NCBI RefSeq assembly: GCF_037975245.1
Contig: NC_092573.1
Span: 10,018,001-10,082,000, forward strand
Direction: 5' to 3'
Source: Apostichopus japonicus
Lineage: Eukaryota > Echinodermata > Holothuroidea > Aspidochirotida > Stichopodidae
Length of the DNA stretch: 64,000 nt
Within the stretch, counting starts at the first letter, position 1. The number at the start of each line of letters is the position of its first letter. Of this stretch, positions 24,788-37,688 are shown in pieces. The notes beneath the pieces were generated by a model. That model had not been told where the DNA came from, did no database searches, and worked only from the letters and a program-made list of their open reading frames with translations. A program made the position numbers and the translations under genes.

Positions 24788-27764
24788 TATATATATATAC
24801 ATATATGTGTGTGTGAACTACTTCCCAATTAAATTATTAAATTACAACTTTAGATGTTCATTATTAAAATTTCATATAAATAGGCCATTAAAAAATATAT
24901 TCCATCATCACAATTGCTATTTATAACACTTGTAGTTTCTGGACAATGAAGCAATGGCATCTAATCAACTAAAGTGGTTGAACTAATTAGTCCAGTACCA
25001 CAGACCATAAAATCAGAATCTCAGAGGCATCACAGTTTTCAATCTTGGTAAACAGATCTGTTTTTGGCCCAAGCAACACTGTTGTTATTACTTTATGTTC
25101 AGTGGCTATTACAACTGGTTTTACATGACAAATGGTGTTTGAATTATAGATCTGTGTGTGCTTTGTTGGTTAAGATAAAATGTATTTTAAGATTAAGCTG
25201 TTATTGCTTGCAAACACCTACCATTACAGTGGGTACCCGGGTGTGTACTGAGGAACCCAAAAGTCATCCGTAATTGCAAACATACTATTCCTATTGTAGA
25301 AATGGACTTTCATCATCATTTAATTATTTCTTTGAAGAAATTTACTGATCTCATGCATTGTCTATTGTACAGTGGCCGCAATTTGTGTGGTATTTTTTTA
25401 GAATTTTTCAATTTGTTGGTTAAAAAAATACTTTAGTACTGTACTTATGTCCCAAAGGCTATGATACAGATTTGCATACTTGTGTACAACAATGTGTCTG
25501 TTGTATAGAAAATTAATTAAATGCAACTCAATACATTAATCCTTGATTCTTCCTAATAAACCATACATATGGAAAAACTGAATGATTTCAAACCTATAAT
25601 TAATTGCTCCTCTTGATCATGATAACTCTAGCTAGTGTATTTTCTTAATTCCAACAAAAAGCCTTCACGCATGGTTCCAGGTTTACAAAAGGAAATAAAT
25701 CCAGCACATAATTGGCTAAATATATACCTTCCATCATTCCGGATCTCTGTCCCTAGTAAAGATGTAGAATATCTCTGCCTTGCATTGACTAAGGAACTCT
25801 TCAAACATATATTTTAATACTCCCCTGGACAAGTTTCTACATGAGAAAAAGATTGTGTAAGTATTGCTTAATAGGACAATATTTCAGATTGTCACATACA
25901 TTGACAGTATGCCTTTAATGAATTATCTAGCTCCAATATAGAGTAGATAATTGTAGTGTAAATATCTTCTCTAGAATGCACTATTCTGTTGATTTCAGGG
26001 GTCAAGCCATGATTTTGAAATGGATTGGTATGCCCTTAATGTTTTTGAAGTTGACTCCCATACACAAAGTTCTAGGCCGGGTTATCCATAAAAACAATAT
26101 AAAAAAATTACATATCAAATGGTTTATTTTTATGTTCATGCAAGGTTGTGCTACAAGTACTGTTCCTGAATCCATGCCTGGAGTTACTTGAAACAACATG
26201 ATCTATGACCAATGATCTTATGTTACAAACTATGGAACAAGTAAGTTCCATCAATTGCAAACCCGAAATTTAGCTATTTATTGTAAATAATAGTGCAAAT
26301 TGACTTCCTCATATCTAAGAGACATCTTGAGGTGAAGTGTCACTGACACTGAAGTGAGATGCTTAAAATAGAAAATTGTAATGAACGTTGGCAATAGTCC
26401 AAGATATTAAAGAACCCGATCACTTGCTGGTAATGAACAAAAATTATTTTGCAAATTGCAGCTCTACATTTAATAATCGCTCAAACGAGAACAAAGTACA
26501 GCAAACTCTTAATTATCCGGACACCAGAATTTAGGTGTTTTTTTTTCAGATCTGTGAAAAAATAAAAGTGCAGTAGCTATTTTTGGTAAAGCACATAGCA
26601 TAATATGTTTAATAAAAGGAAATATAGCACTAACAGAAACATGCCTAGCGTCATAACTTTGGGATTGCATGGAAGACTGAACACAGGTCTTCTTCATTGA
26701 CAAATTATGTTGCATATAAATGGTATTTAATGTATTGGATAGTAGAGAAAATTAGTGCAGATCACAGGGAAAACTTTTGTGTTCAAATTTTGTATAGCAA
26801 CTTTGAGGCCTCTGAATTTTTGTCTCTTTTGTCTAAAATATTATGGTTTCTGTGGACTAAAGTTGCTATATATCTTTTACACAAGTTGTATTTAGAAGTT
26901 TAGAAAAAAAAAAAAAATTAGAAAAATATATATTACGTAAAAATAAATTACATTTGTGGGAAGCAAATAGATGGAATTGCAGTAAATTTTGGAAATTTAA
27001 AAAATTGAAAACTTTTGGATAAAATGGTTTTTGAATAATTTCCTACCCACAAATTCTTTTGCTCTTTTCCATTGTTTATAATTTTCCAGTTTTCTGTTGT
27101 TTTTGTTGTTTATTTAATTTATTAAATTTGTCTGCTCATTGTTTCCAACTGGTACTCTTATTTACCTAAGTTGTGATCACCTCATTTGATTATTATCATT
27201 TAATTATTAAGTCATCCAAATGTTTTATGGTCAGAAAATTATTTATCTGGTTATCACATTTATGAAAAAAAAACATGCAAAAAGGAACAAATAAAGAAAT
27301 AAACAGTTTAACAAAAATACATCTAAACTAAACATTTTCTTATGATTCAAATGTGCCATATAAGTATGAGGTCCCTGTATTTTGGTGTAGTTAATTAAAA
27401 TATATCAGTCATATTAAAGACAGGATTTTGTGGAGGAGTAGGGCAGAACTTTGAGACCACCTCCATACTTTTGGTAAGCTATACACAATGTGGTAGAATA
27501 ATAAGGGAAGGGACCCCATCCCTACCCTACCATTAAAAGAAATCCTCATTCTATATTGAATTTCGGAACTAAATTGCATTGCACAATTTGCAAAATAAAG
27601 CTAATTGTTAATTTCATTTGTGTGTTTATTTTTGTTTTTGTTAAGAGTACATATTACAGCACACATGATAAGGAAATGTGTGAAAGTAATTGTTGTAACA
27701 GTTGTTTCCTGGAAGATATATCAGTCAGAGGTTCATTGATAGCAACTCGTTGGCAAAAATGTTT
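20258..27764 (+). other. Putative RASGRF intron 1, proximal part
   Basis: AT-rich sequence with no recognised exon or full-length element. It includes a C-run/A-run near 22086-22110 and the AT microsatellite listed separately. If the RASGRF gene runs through the window, all of this is intronic. Confidence 0.4.
24737..24815. repeat. (AT)n microsatellite
   Basis: Nearly pure TA dinucleotide repeat with small interruptions, ending in a short GT run. Confidence 0.95.
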
Positions 27765-27936
27765 GGGTGGGAGAATGAGAAGCAAGGGCATTGACCGGAG
27801 GGGTCGGTCGTAGAGGGCTCACAGTGTTAAATGGTTACCAGTTCGTTTCCTAGGCACGGTAGAACGAGAGTGCTAAGGTTGTGGGGAGACAGGTAAGCTT
27901 GTCACTCATAAATATCCAAACCAGTAAGTTTTGGAA
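27765..27936. mobile_element. DIRS terminal relic 1
   Basis: Matches the right terminal sequence of the complete DIRS element at 51220-51376, including the block GTGCTAAGGTTGTG, GGAGACAGGTAAGCT, AAATATCCAAACCAGTAAG and the terminus TTTTGGAAT. It has substitutions and no adjoining element body. It is a solo terminal repeat or a heavily deleted copy of the same subfamily. Confidence 0.85.
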
Positions 27937-28699
27937 TTTAGTTTTCAGCTGTAGGCCTTATCTTATTGAGGTGCCTAAAATCACTGTGAGAAGTATGATT
28001 GTAAAGGTAATAAAAAATTGGTTAACTCTCCCGATGCTTGAATTGCATTTACATGTGTTATTCACATACCCTCAAAAGGCCTGTAGCTAATTTCATGGAA
28101 AATATTGTTTTAACTATTTAGCACCGTTCTGAAGTGACCTTAGTATGTCAAATCTCACACCAAATGTAAATAGCACACAAAACTATCTCAAGGAGTGCAA
28201 TTTTTAGCACACCTACAGCACCCTAAGTGGGTTTCTTGCGGAGTGCCATTTTTAGCACTTACCTGAAATTTATTGAAGATGAGGTATGTAATTTGCTAGT
28301 GCGGTTCCAAAATAAGTGGATGTACACAAAACAATAGAAAGTTCTGCTTGCATGCATCCAAATTGTATTTGTCAAACTAGAAAATTCAAATCAAATTAAG
28401 ATTCCAAATTTTGCCAATAACCTGAGAATGGATACCTTGAAAAGTGTAAGGCTTTACTGGATTCTTGCCAATAACTATCAAAGTTGAATGGATATTGTAT
28501 TTTATATGGTTAACAAGTAGAAATTATGTTTGACCATGCAAAGTTGACATAAATTATCAATTCAAGAAACTTTAAAAAGCTCTAGGCAATCTTCTTGGTT
28601 TTTGATATTTGCTTCTTGCAAAAATAAAATAACAAGTGATCAATCTGTTAAAGACACCTTTCTAGATTTATACAAGTGAATGTTAGTTAAGCAAAAAGT
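27937..28699. other. Non-coding, no recognised element
   Basis: AT-rich. A short imperfect tandem pair around GGAGTGCNATTTTTAGCAC lies at about 28193-28258. No gene is seen. Confidence 0.4.
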
Positions 28700-29218
28700 A
28701 TGGGGCAACTTAGGAAATATCTCGATAAGCCTGCGACTGAGAAACTTATTCATGCTGTAATCTTGAGTAGTCTTGATTATGGCAATTCTCTTCTTTTTGG
28801 TGTAGCTACATCCCAACTATCCAGATTGCAAAGTATCCAAAACACGGCTGCTCAAATCATCCATTGGGCAAACAGGTTTACCCCCATCACTCCTATACTG
28901 GAAGAACTACACTGGTTACCAATAAGGCTCCGCATTGACTATAAAATCCTCATTTTAGTTTTTCGTGCCATTAAAACTGGTACCCCAACCTACCTTAATG
29001 TTCTCTTACATCAGCAAGCTAAATGTAGACCAATACGTTTGCATGATCAATTTCAACTTCAGGTTCCAACGTCACGTACAAGATCTTTCGGTGACCGTAG
29101 CTTTCTGAATGCTGCACCACTTTTATGGAATTCCCTTCCGGTTGAAATTAGGTCACTAGATTCTATTATTCAATTCAAGCGCTGCCTTAAAACTTTTCTT
29201 TTCTCTCAACTCTTTTAG
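28700..29218 (+). pseudogene. LINE reverse transcriptase C-terminal fragment
   Basis: A 172-codon open frame reads LRKYLDKPATEKLIHAVILS, SLDYGNSLLFG, LQSIQNTAAQII, ITPILEELHWLPIRLRIDYK and FGDRSFLNAAPLLWNSLP. That is the standard thumb/C-terminal region of CR1/L2-type LINE RTs (SRLDYCNSLLYG, LQRVQNAAARL, LKELHWLPV, APxLWNSLP). The catalytic YADD region is absent. The frame is surprisingly intact to its TAG, suggesting a fairly young insertion, but on its own it encodes no active enzyme. Confidence 0.88.
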
Positions 29219-29310
29219 TTTTGCACATTCAACACCCGTAAAGCACATTGAACAACTTTTGTTGGAGTCTGTGCTATATAAGACTAGTTATTATCATTAT
29301 TATAAAATTC
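28700..29310 (+). mobile_element. 5'-truncated LINE copy with 3' tail
   Basis: The C-terminal RT coding sequence (28700-29218) is followed by a short 3' UTR ending in ATATAAGACTAGTTATTATC with ATTAT-type repeats, as in CR1/L2-like LINEs. The 5' truncation is typical of target-primed reverse transcription that stopped early. Confidence 0.75.
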
Positions 29311-32300
29311 ACCTTGTCAAGCTAACAAATTACATCAATTTTGTACAGAGATATCAAATATTATCAACAATCTACCAAAAGTCAAGACAAAAATATAACA
29401 GCACTCATCCAATGTACATTTTATACATTTAATATATTAAAATATTTATCTTTAGATCATTGAGCTATTAGATTTTAGCCCTACATTATGCCATTTTGTA
29501 CAATACTACATACTGCTACTGTATTTTCTATTGTGATATCTTCCCATGTTTTAAAAAACAAGGAGAAAAATATGCAACCTACTGTACACTAGCTATTGTA
29601 CTGAGTGAGGCTTTTCAATGACTCATCACTTTTGGACGCTTCCTCAGCTAGCCTAGCACGAAAAATCCATTAGTGCTAATGTACCTATCTTACACTTGTA
29701 ACTAATTAGTCAAGGTTAACTTTTCTAAACCATGCCAAAATCACCTGATAGTGTGCATCTAATATATGTATCTATCTATATAAGATCTATCTATATGTAT
29801 ATCTATATCTATATATATATATATATATATATTATTATTAATTGTAGTCATTAATTGTAGTCATCTGAATATTTTATTAATTGAGACTATTGTTTTTAAT
29901 ATCCTGTGCACATTCTTCCTTCATAATTCATTCCTCTGTTTCCAGGTTTTTTGAGACATGCATAGTCCAAAGACTTATAGTGAAGATATAGTCACCCAAG
30001 GATACGTAGTGCTATATTTTCTGGTATTTCTACCAATATTCTATGTTATTTGTTCAATTAGGCTTTTACTATAATATTGTTCATATAAACTCTCCCTCAC
30101 TCTTCCCCCTTCAACTGTTTCTCCTCAATGAACACATTACCCTATGGTAACCTATACCTTGTCCATTAAATTGGTTAATTAAATAATCATCCGAATGACA
30201 TTACACTTTTGGGTCACCTCCCCCTCCCCCCTCTTCCGTCCAATTAGTCACTAAACATAGTCATGACATTTATTCGTGAGCTGTATAGACAAAACAAACA
30301 ATCTTAATTTGTCCTGCTCCATATGTATGCAAAGTGATTTTGAAATGATCAAATATTAGATGAACATGATTTTCAGCAAAACTGATAAATTGGATGAATT
30401 TGTACAATTATTTTGTACAGTTAGTATTAGTCTAATATGTACTCAAATCATAGTGTTCCACAAGTATCGTGGTGAACAAGTATATATATAATACTAACGT
30501 AGCTCATAGGTGATATGATAACATGTCGAATGTAGGCTGTAATTCTTCCTCCCAGGGTCTGAATCACCGTCTGATTCTAATCCTTGGAATATAAAACTCT
30601 TCCTCAATTCATGCGTGACAATATGACATGTTCACGAACACGGTACCACTTACACTGTTTTTATGTGAATTTTATGCAAAGTTGTTTTTGTTCAAACATT
30701 ACATCTGAATCTTGACAGGCAAAAAGCTTGCAAAGCTAACAGAGACTGATTGATAGTCCAAAATGCATACTATTTGAATATTCTCTAATATTTTAACAGT
30801 ACTCAACAAATATGTGCAGTAAAAATTAAGCACTGGAATAATGTTCTGCTAAAGTATCTTGTATGTGATAGTTTTTTTTATACACGTATCTAGAAAAGTT
30901 TTAAGATAGTCAGAAATAATTAAGAAATTTATTTACATGACATATTACAGTACGCTTAATGCAGACTTGCAACAGTAAACTCTAGTGGAGAATATTGTGT
31001 ATAAAAGAAGAATATCAGTGAACTTGAGCATTGGTGAGATGAATGTTACAGCAAAATCCTTTAATAGTTTATTAATTTTTTTTTTTTATTTGCCAAAAGT
31101 TTGTTGTGCTGTTACTGCAGGAATTAAAGGAAAGATCGATAAAAACCTCAACCAGTTCCTTATTTTTGTTTAGTATTTAAAGTCCATCAAAATCATACCA
31201 TGATGAAATTAGGGCATGAAAGTTTTGTGCCAGATGAACGAAACCGTTTTTACAATAACGAACCAAAAATTCATTGCACAAAGACATATCTAGTAATTTT
31301 GTGAAATTTACCAAAATGCAAAACTAACTAGATTTGAGTGTCCAGAAAACTTGGTTACCAATTAATGGGTTGAAAGATTTTCAAATCATAGATTCGAAGA
31401 AGTGGGCTGTGACCTGGAAGTGGGTCGGTTCAAATCGGTTGAGCCTTAAACAGTGCTGAAACATCACAATTGATGAAATCTCTTAGTAGATTGGAATGAA
31501 ACAATTATAAGGTATGAATATGAACAATCATCTTTGGTGAATATAACCAAACCCATGACTTGACATTTGTCACTTATAAGTGTGTATTGCTTCAATTTTC
31601 TTTGTATAAAGTTAGAGAGGAATTCTGCACCAATGTTGGTCTTTGTAAAATTTCAAGGTTTTGCACCATCGTACCCTTTTAACTAAATTATTTCTAGCAC
31701 CATGGCCATTGTCTACCAAATATTGCTAGCCCACAGATGGCACATATGCCATGCCTTATCAAAAATTATGTCAATTAAAGTGCTGTGCAAACCAGCAAGT
31801 TTTTGGAAATTATTAACTGTGTGGAAAACAAGGTTTTCTGCATTTGATTAAACCATTTAGTTTTTCACTTAATTTGATACAATGAAAATGCCGGTATTGA
31901 AATGTTTAGTAAGACATGGTATAATGTAGATCCCCTAAATTGTAGGAAGCGTATCCAATTTATACATTTACATGTGCAGTACATGGCTTAGAAAGATGCA
32001 AAAGGTCCTGTCCAAAGCAAAATATAGCAAAGTAGCTCCTCTCAGATATCAGATTATTGGGCATAAAATTTTTTTTTTTTTAAAAAGGTAGAAAGATGGA
32101 CAAGTTATTAACTGTAATATCATAATGATTAAAATTCGGAGACCTGTTAATTCATCTTTCACAACATTAAAATCATATTTCATATCTATTTTGTAGAAAG
32201 ACTGTATATTCCAGTACAGAATTTCCTTTTTGACGTTTTGAACTAAGAAATCTCTCTCAACATATCTTTTTACATTCTGGTATTAGGGTGGATTTTGCTA

Positions 32301-32555
32301 TTAACTGACACTTAAACAGCAGCCAAAATATCTATATATTTGAATATTGTATATTAACAAAGTGATTTGAGAAGTGAAAGAAGGGATTTTCGATCGATTA
32401 GCTCGTTACTCTTGTAATCCAAATGGCTCTGAAGTACATTTCAGCACGAGTACATCGATTTACAGTGCAACCCACTCTCCTCGAGTCTAAATCAAGCCAT
32501 AAATCTTAGAGACAACCACAAAATTACATCTCATCATTGACTCACTCATCCTGTT
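29311..32555. other. Non-coding, simple AT repeats only
   Basis: AT-rich sequence with a TATCTA/AT-rich stretch at about 29762-29832. No gene or recognised repeat copy. Confidence 0.4.
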
Positions 32556-32830
32556 CACGTTTATTAGGTCATCGTCAATATACGTTTGCCGCTCTCGCTG
32601 GGAAACTCTAAATTGGCCATTGGAGGCAAAACAAATGGCACCCAGCGCTTCATTAAGTTTTGACTGGTAGCGGCTGATTAGATGTGTGTAGTTCTCTCTG
32701 GATTACAACGATACAACCTGGTAGTAGTACACACCACCGCCACCGTCTTCAACACTGTTGCTTGTTGCCTCTTCCGATCATAGTAATCATCTCGCCCTGC
32801 CTGAAATTGCTGGACTTGATCTTAATGTTG
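32556..32830. other. Unique island of balanced composition
   Basis: Compared with its AT-rich surroundings, this segment is markedly less AT-biased and free of the window's repeat motifs. It lacks a convincing open frame with splice sites. It may be a conserved non-coding element, but that cannot be tested from one sequence. Confidence 0.25.
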
Positions 32831-35631
32831 ACTGACACAATCAGTCCACAATCATTACTTTGAAATGTAATTCACGGAGGGGAAAAAAAAAAAAAAAAAT
32901 TGCTGCACGATAATTGAGAAACCTTTCATTATTAGTACCCTTGTGGGAACGAAAATAAGTAATGCATAGCCAAGGGCAAATCATGAAACTGTCGAAATTA
33001 ACTTTTATATTTGGCGGTGTGAAGCAGACAGAAATTTAAAGGAAAAAAAAGAAGGGCATAGAAGTAATGAAAAAAAAGAAAAAAGGCAGCAGCTTTTATC
33101 GTCAGGTCTGTAATCACATGTATTGAATTGTGTGAACCACTGCAGCATTAGCATTAAAGCCAGCTGTGTCTTTCTTTAAGCTGTCTCATTTCAAGTTTGT
33201 GACCAGACTTTGATCATCAATTTTATTGAAAGTTCGAAACGAAGACATGTACAGTAGATAGTATTGCTCTTGTACACAATCTTTCGCTCTCGGCAAACTT
33301 GACAAAATTGTGTGATGGAATGAAATTGTCAGAAATGAGTCCTGGGCTAGCTGCTGAGTTCTTCTATGAAATTTCAAGTCATTAGGCCGGTTGCAATAAT
33401 GCTTAATGGACTTGTTGAGCTTACAGGAATGGTTAAAATTTGAAGCAGATGAATTTTCGATGATCTGCAATCTATCAACATATCGTTGTGTCGTCAACAA
33501 CAGAACGTATAATTTTCTTGGTTAGGACTCCCTCTATTGTGTAATTGCTTTTAATTAAATAACCTCCGAGAGGTAGACCTAATTTGTGTATAAGGACAAA
33601 GGTTTGCAGAGATGGATTGTTCTTCATCCTGGCATTTGATGTCCAGGGTAGGTAATCTTGGGAGATTTGATTCCATTATCCTTCAATGGTGCTACAAGGG
33701 TTAAGGGTTACAGTAGGTATATGATGGATGGCTATTGCTTGGGAGAGAATTTTAACCAAACTGTACCATTTTTCACAATTCCAACAGGAAGTTGGAACTG
33801 CCTGTCTTTTGCATTTTGTTCATTGTTTCCTACATTTTCTCAAATCAGTAAATCAAGTGTTTCTTATATTTTCACAACATTTGGTGAACTTTTGGATGAA
33901 TTTGTTGTGTATTTTATCAAGTGCTCCTCATTTACATTCACTTACTGTAACTGGGTTTTCATAAGGGACAATGAGAACAGATGGAATGGAGGGGGGGGGG
34001 CAGAAGTTGGTGAGGGGTAGGTTTGAGTGGGGAAAATGGTAAATAAACATCAGCTGGCTAATTGCATAAAAAGATATGGCAGTTTTGTTCTTCATAGAGG
34101 CTTTTGGCTTTAATACAGTACTAGGTTTCTTAAGTTAGATTTTTTTGATTTCAGAATGAATGTTTTATACATCAAACTATTCCCATGAGACTTTTTGTAG
34201 TGTTTCACATAGTACATTACCACCAAATTTATTTAGGCAATTGCAGAAGTTCTTTATATGAAGAACTTAACTGACTCTTATGTATTGCTATGGCTAGGAT
34301 TTTGATTTTCAAGTTGCTTCATAACATTGTCTATACAATACAAATATGAAACTTTTCCAAATAAATAAGTATGGATAATTGATTTCATTGAATTTATTTA
34401 GATTTCAAGTTGAAGGTAATATTTTCAGATTCTTCATCAAGAGTCAATTTTAGTTGTTTGATCAAGTCCAACATACACTAGCGGACATTACTATTAAAAT
34501 GCTTGGATAAAAATGATACCACGATCAACAAGTTTGTTGAAAGATTATAATTCTTGTTTAAAAAGTTTTTCTTTGTTTTTAAATTAGGAAAGTTAGATCT
34601 GAAAACTGGTCACACAAGGTGATTTAAATATTAATGAATTGATTCAATTATTCTATTATTGAAATTTGGTACCATCAATGTTGGCTGCACAAGATCTTGC
34701 ATAGACACAAACAGTTCCATGTGAAGGCAATTTGCAAAGGGGCATAGAATAAGATCATGATGGATGCTCAGTACCCTCCCATATACTTCCATGGTTGTCT
34801 TGAAAAAGGTTCTTGCACTTAACTGTTTTATTTTCTGTGCTTTGTAAATATAAACTGTGTTTTGCAAAAACTGCTTGAGGTATAGTTTGTCACCAGGTGG
34901 TAAAGGATGATATTACTGCTTAAACTGGTACTACATCAAATGATCATGTGAGATGCCCAATTTCTGCTCATCATTGTGACATTACGAGTTAACGACCCAG
35001 GACAAAAGGATTAATTGTCACATAAGCTCTTGTCATGTCATACAACATTTAACACCTGTGCTCAGAAAAAAGAAAAGAAAAAACGAAGAAAATGTACTGC
35101 ACCAGGATCGACACATTACGTTATTGGTTAAATACAGAAAGGACTTTAGAAATGGCGACCAATACAAGGACACACTCATTGCAAGTTAGGGATCCTCAAT
35201 TGGAATAGGGTCTCGATGGCTCCTTTTCTTAAAATGCAATCATTTTCTCCTTTGCGGTAGAAATTGGAACGGATAAGTTACTGGATTAAGTTGATCCTCT
35301 TTTGAACCAGTGTAAGGTTTTGCTGTAGCATGTCCCATGTTTTTCCAAAACTTTCCATATTTTTTCTTCAAGAAACATTATGCTGATAGGAAGATGACAA
35401 TTAATGAAACTAACTATTCTTATTTAAAACAAATTAGTTATCATTTTATCTTCATTTCATGAAGAAAGGCAGGAGAAGGGTGTCTTAATAATTTGATCAA
35501 TTTCAGTCTTAGCTTGAGTAATATTTTATGTTTTGTAAAATTAATGACTAGCCCCAATACCTTGCTGGTTGAACTGAATTATCAATGTAATAGAACTTAT
35601 AATATCACGTAGCTTCACTTCTGAATGGTAG
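32831..35631. other. Non-coding, no recognised element
   Basis: Contains an A-run at about 32884-32900 and a G-run near 33991-33999. Short open frames here show no domain. Confidence 0.4.
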
Positions 35632-35790
35632 ATTCAGAAGGAGGAGAAAGGGGGCGGTGTCTCAGAAATAGGAATAGAGGGTGCAGTGATAAAACACAGT
35701 CATGTACCTTAGGTAGATGGGAAAGTGCAAATGTAGTCTGGAGACAGGTAAGCATCGTTACTAGTGAATTCCCAAATATCATAGAATTTA
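35632..35790. mobile_element. DIRS terminal relic 2 (second subfamily)
   Basis: Shares with the reverse complement of 54691-54850 the blocks GGTAGAT..GGAAGGAGGAG, GGGTGCAGT.ATAAAAC and TTAGGTAGATGGGAAAGTGC. It shares with the main DIRS the block GGAGACAGGTAAGC. It therefore represents a different DIRS subfamily from the complete element. No body is attached. Confidence 0.7.
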
Positions 35791-37544
35791 TTATTTTTTG
35801 CCTGTAGCTTGCAGGCCGTATATTTCTAAGAACTCTGGCAACCCTCAAGCCTGGCCTATATTGATTGCTTTACTGCAGTAGGTATCTTGATCACAACCAA
35901 AAGGCACCTTGCTGAATTACATAAACCATATCATATTTTTCACAGGTATTTTCTTAAAGGTATGTTTCTGTTTCAACACTAAATTTAAAGCTTTCAACAA
36001 TTGGAAAGAAAACACTTCTGCATGTTTAGAGTTTTAAATATTAAAGTTACAGGACCTGATGTTGCAACCCTAGCAGATCCTTCCACTGTATATAGGCTTA
36101 TTGCAGTACAGTAGATCAGTCAGTAGATAAGCAGTTTTATAACAGTTTTTTTTTCCCTTTTCTATTCTCTAAGAGTATTTTAACAGTTTTTAATGTGTTC
36201 TAAATGTTGGATTTTTTCTGGCACCTACATTTATATGGTTGGAATTTGTCAAAGGCAAAATTTGCCTCCATGTTGTTTTCCACACATTTGTACACATGAT
36301 CTGTCACCTGTCAAAACTATCCCAGCAGAAGCAGTTTTTTAACAAACTTGAAGTTAACAAAAATTCAATTTGTCCGTAAACTGTATAAAAATGTTATCTC
36401 CTTCTTAGTTTGTTTTCATTAAATATTGTTTTTTTCAAGTAAATCACAATGAAAAAGTGACTAAGAAATTAAAGGAATAAAAAAAAAAAGGCCATTTAAA
36501 TCAGCACAGGTGTTATTGACTAAAAGTGGAATTAGAAACTGTGACCCTGTGAATACAGCCTGTTTATGCACAGGACTTGTTTCCCTGAGGGGCACCGGTT
36601 TGAATCCAGTTCTCTTGAGTCGATAATTTTTCTTTCTCTGTTGTTTGTTTGTTTTAAGATCTGAAATTTTGTTGCTACTACATATACCTGCTCCTCGATC
36701 CTCATACGCAAAACTCAAGGTATTTCTTATAGTTTTATCTACTGTCGATCTTTTAATAAAAAAGAAAGATGCATTTTTTACATTGAGATATATACATTCC
36801 TCATTAAAATTTGCCTGTTTACATTCAAAGATCTCTTGAATTATTCAAACTGGTAAAGTCGTCTATGGTGATGAACTGACTGACTGACTGACTGATGGGC
36901 ATTACGCTCTGTGTAAAAGGAGCCCCTGACCATCAACACCCAAGAATCTCTCCTTCGTCATCCTAAGGTATTCAGAATAATCTACAGACTACTTGATAAC
37001 GGAAGAAACTGGTCATTCACCTCCTGTATCTAGTTAATTAGCTTCAATTTGCATTGATCAGAAGTCTCCCCCTGTTAACAATCATGGTTTAACAGGTTTT
37101 GAAAAAAAAAGTCTAAAGACATAAAATTCAGAGTAATCTTCGTCTTTTGCTCTGGGATATATATATTATTATAATATAAAGAACTTTTTATTTCATGTAC
37201 ACGTGTGGTTCTTCCATGTGGATGATGTGGGTTTATGTACAGTTGTTATACTTATTATATGATAGGCAACCTTTTGCAATCATTTTACTGGGATCAGTAC
37301 CACTCAAAGTGAAGTTTTCCATAAATTTGGTAAAAAATTGAGGTTTTGAAATAATGTAGAAATTAAAGCCTGATCTCATAACAATAATGATGCCTTTAAC
37401 CCTGATTATAGCCTATTCAACTTACACTGATAGTGGTGGTAGATCTTTTCTTAATTGTTGATTATTTGTTTTAGAACATACTTACAGTAGAGTGTGACAT
37501 TTATTCAAGATACTATAAATCAAAATAAAACAAAATTGTTTGCA
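35791..37544. other. Non-coding with a short (ACTG)n tract
   Basis: AT-rich. A (CTGA)n run of about five units lies at 36872-36893. Apart from the weak tRNA-like segment listed separately, no feature was recognised. Confidence 0.4.
36530..36620 (+). repeat. Possible tRNA-like SINE head
   Basis: A B-box-like word GGTTTGAATCC lies near 36597-36608, after a segment with short complementary arms. No clear A box and no second copy were found in the window, so the call is weak. Confidence 0.2.
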
Positions 37545-37590
37545 AACTGCTTATCCACTAAAGAGCCTGTGTAAGAGAATGTGTAAAAGT
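37545..37590 (+). repeat. Dispersed repeat R2, copy 1
   Basis: About 46 bp, including CCACTAAAGAGCCTGTGTAA and GAGAATGTG, recur at 57395-57450. Here the sequence runs directly into the hairpin at 37581; at 57.4 kb it runs into a degenerate equivalent. Confidence 0.75.
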
Positions 37591-37688
37591 ACGAGGGCCT
37601 GACGTTTCCATCCTAGTAGGATCTTCTTCAGGCTGAAGAAGATCCTACAGTGCTAGGATGGAAACGTCAGGCCCTCGTACTTTTACAC
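37581..37688. repeat. Large foldback hairpin 1
   Basis: The left arm 37581-37631 and right arm 37633-37688 are exact reverse complements except for a 5-base insertion CAGTG in the right arm; the centre is one base. From the centre outward the right arm reads CTGAAGA (37633-37639), a small internal stem, then GAAAC (37661-37665) and GTC. The same arrangement is found in hairpin 2 at 52.6 kb. Confidence 0.9.

Noticed and set aside
33186-33500. A 104-codon minus-strand frame
   Set aside because: No recognisable motif and AT-rich chance composition; no splice context.
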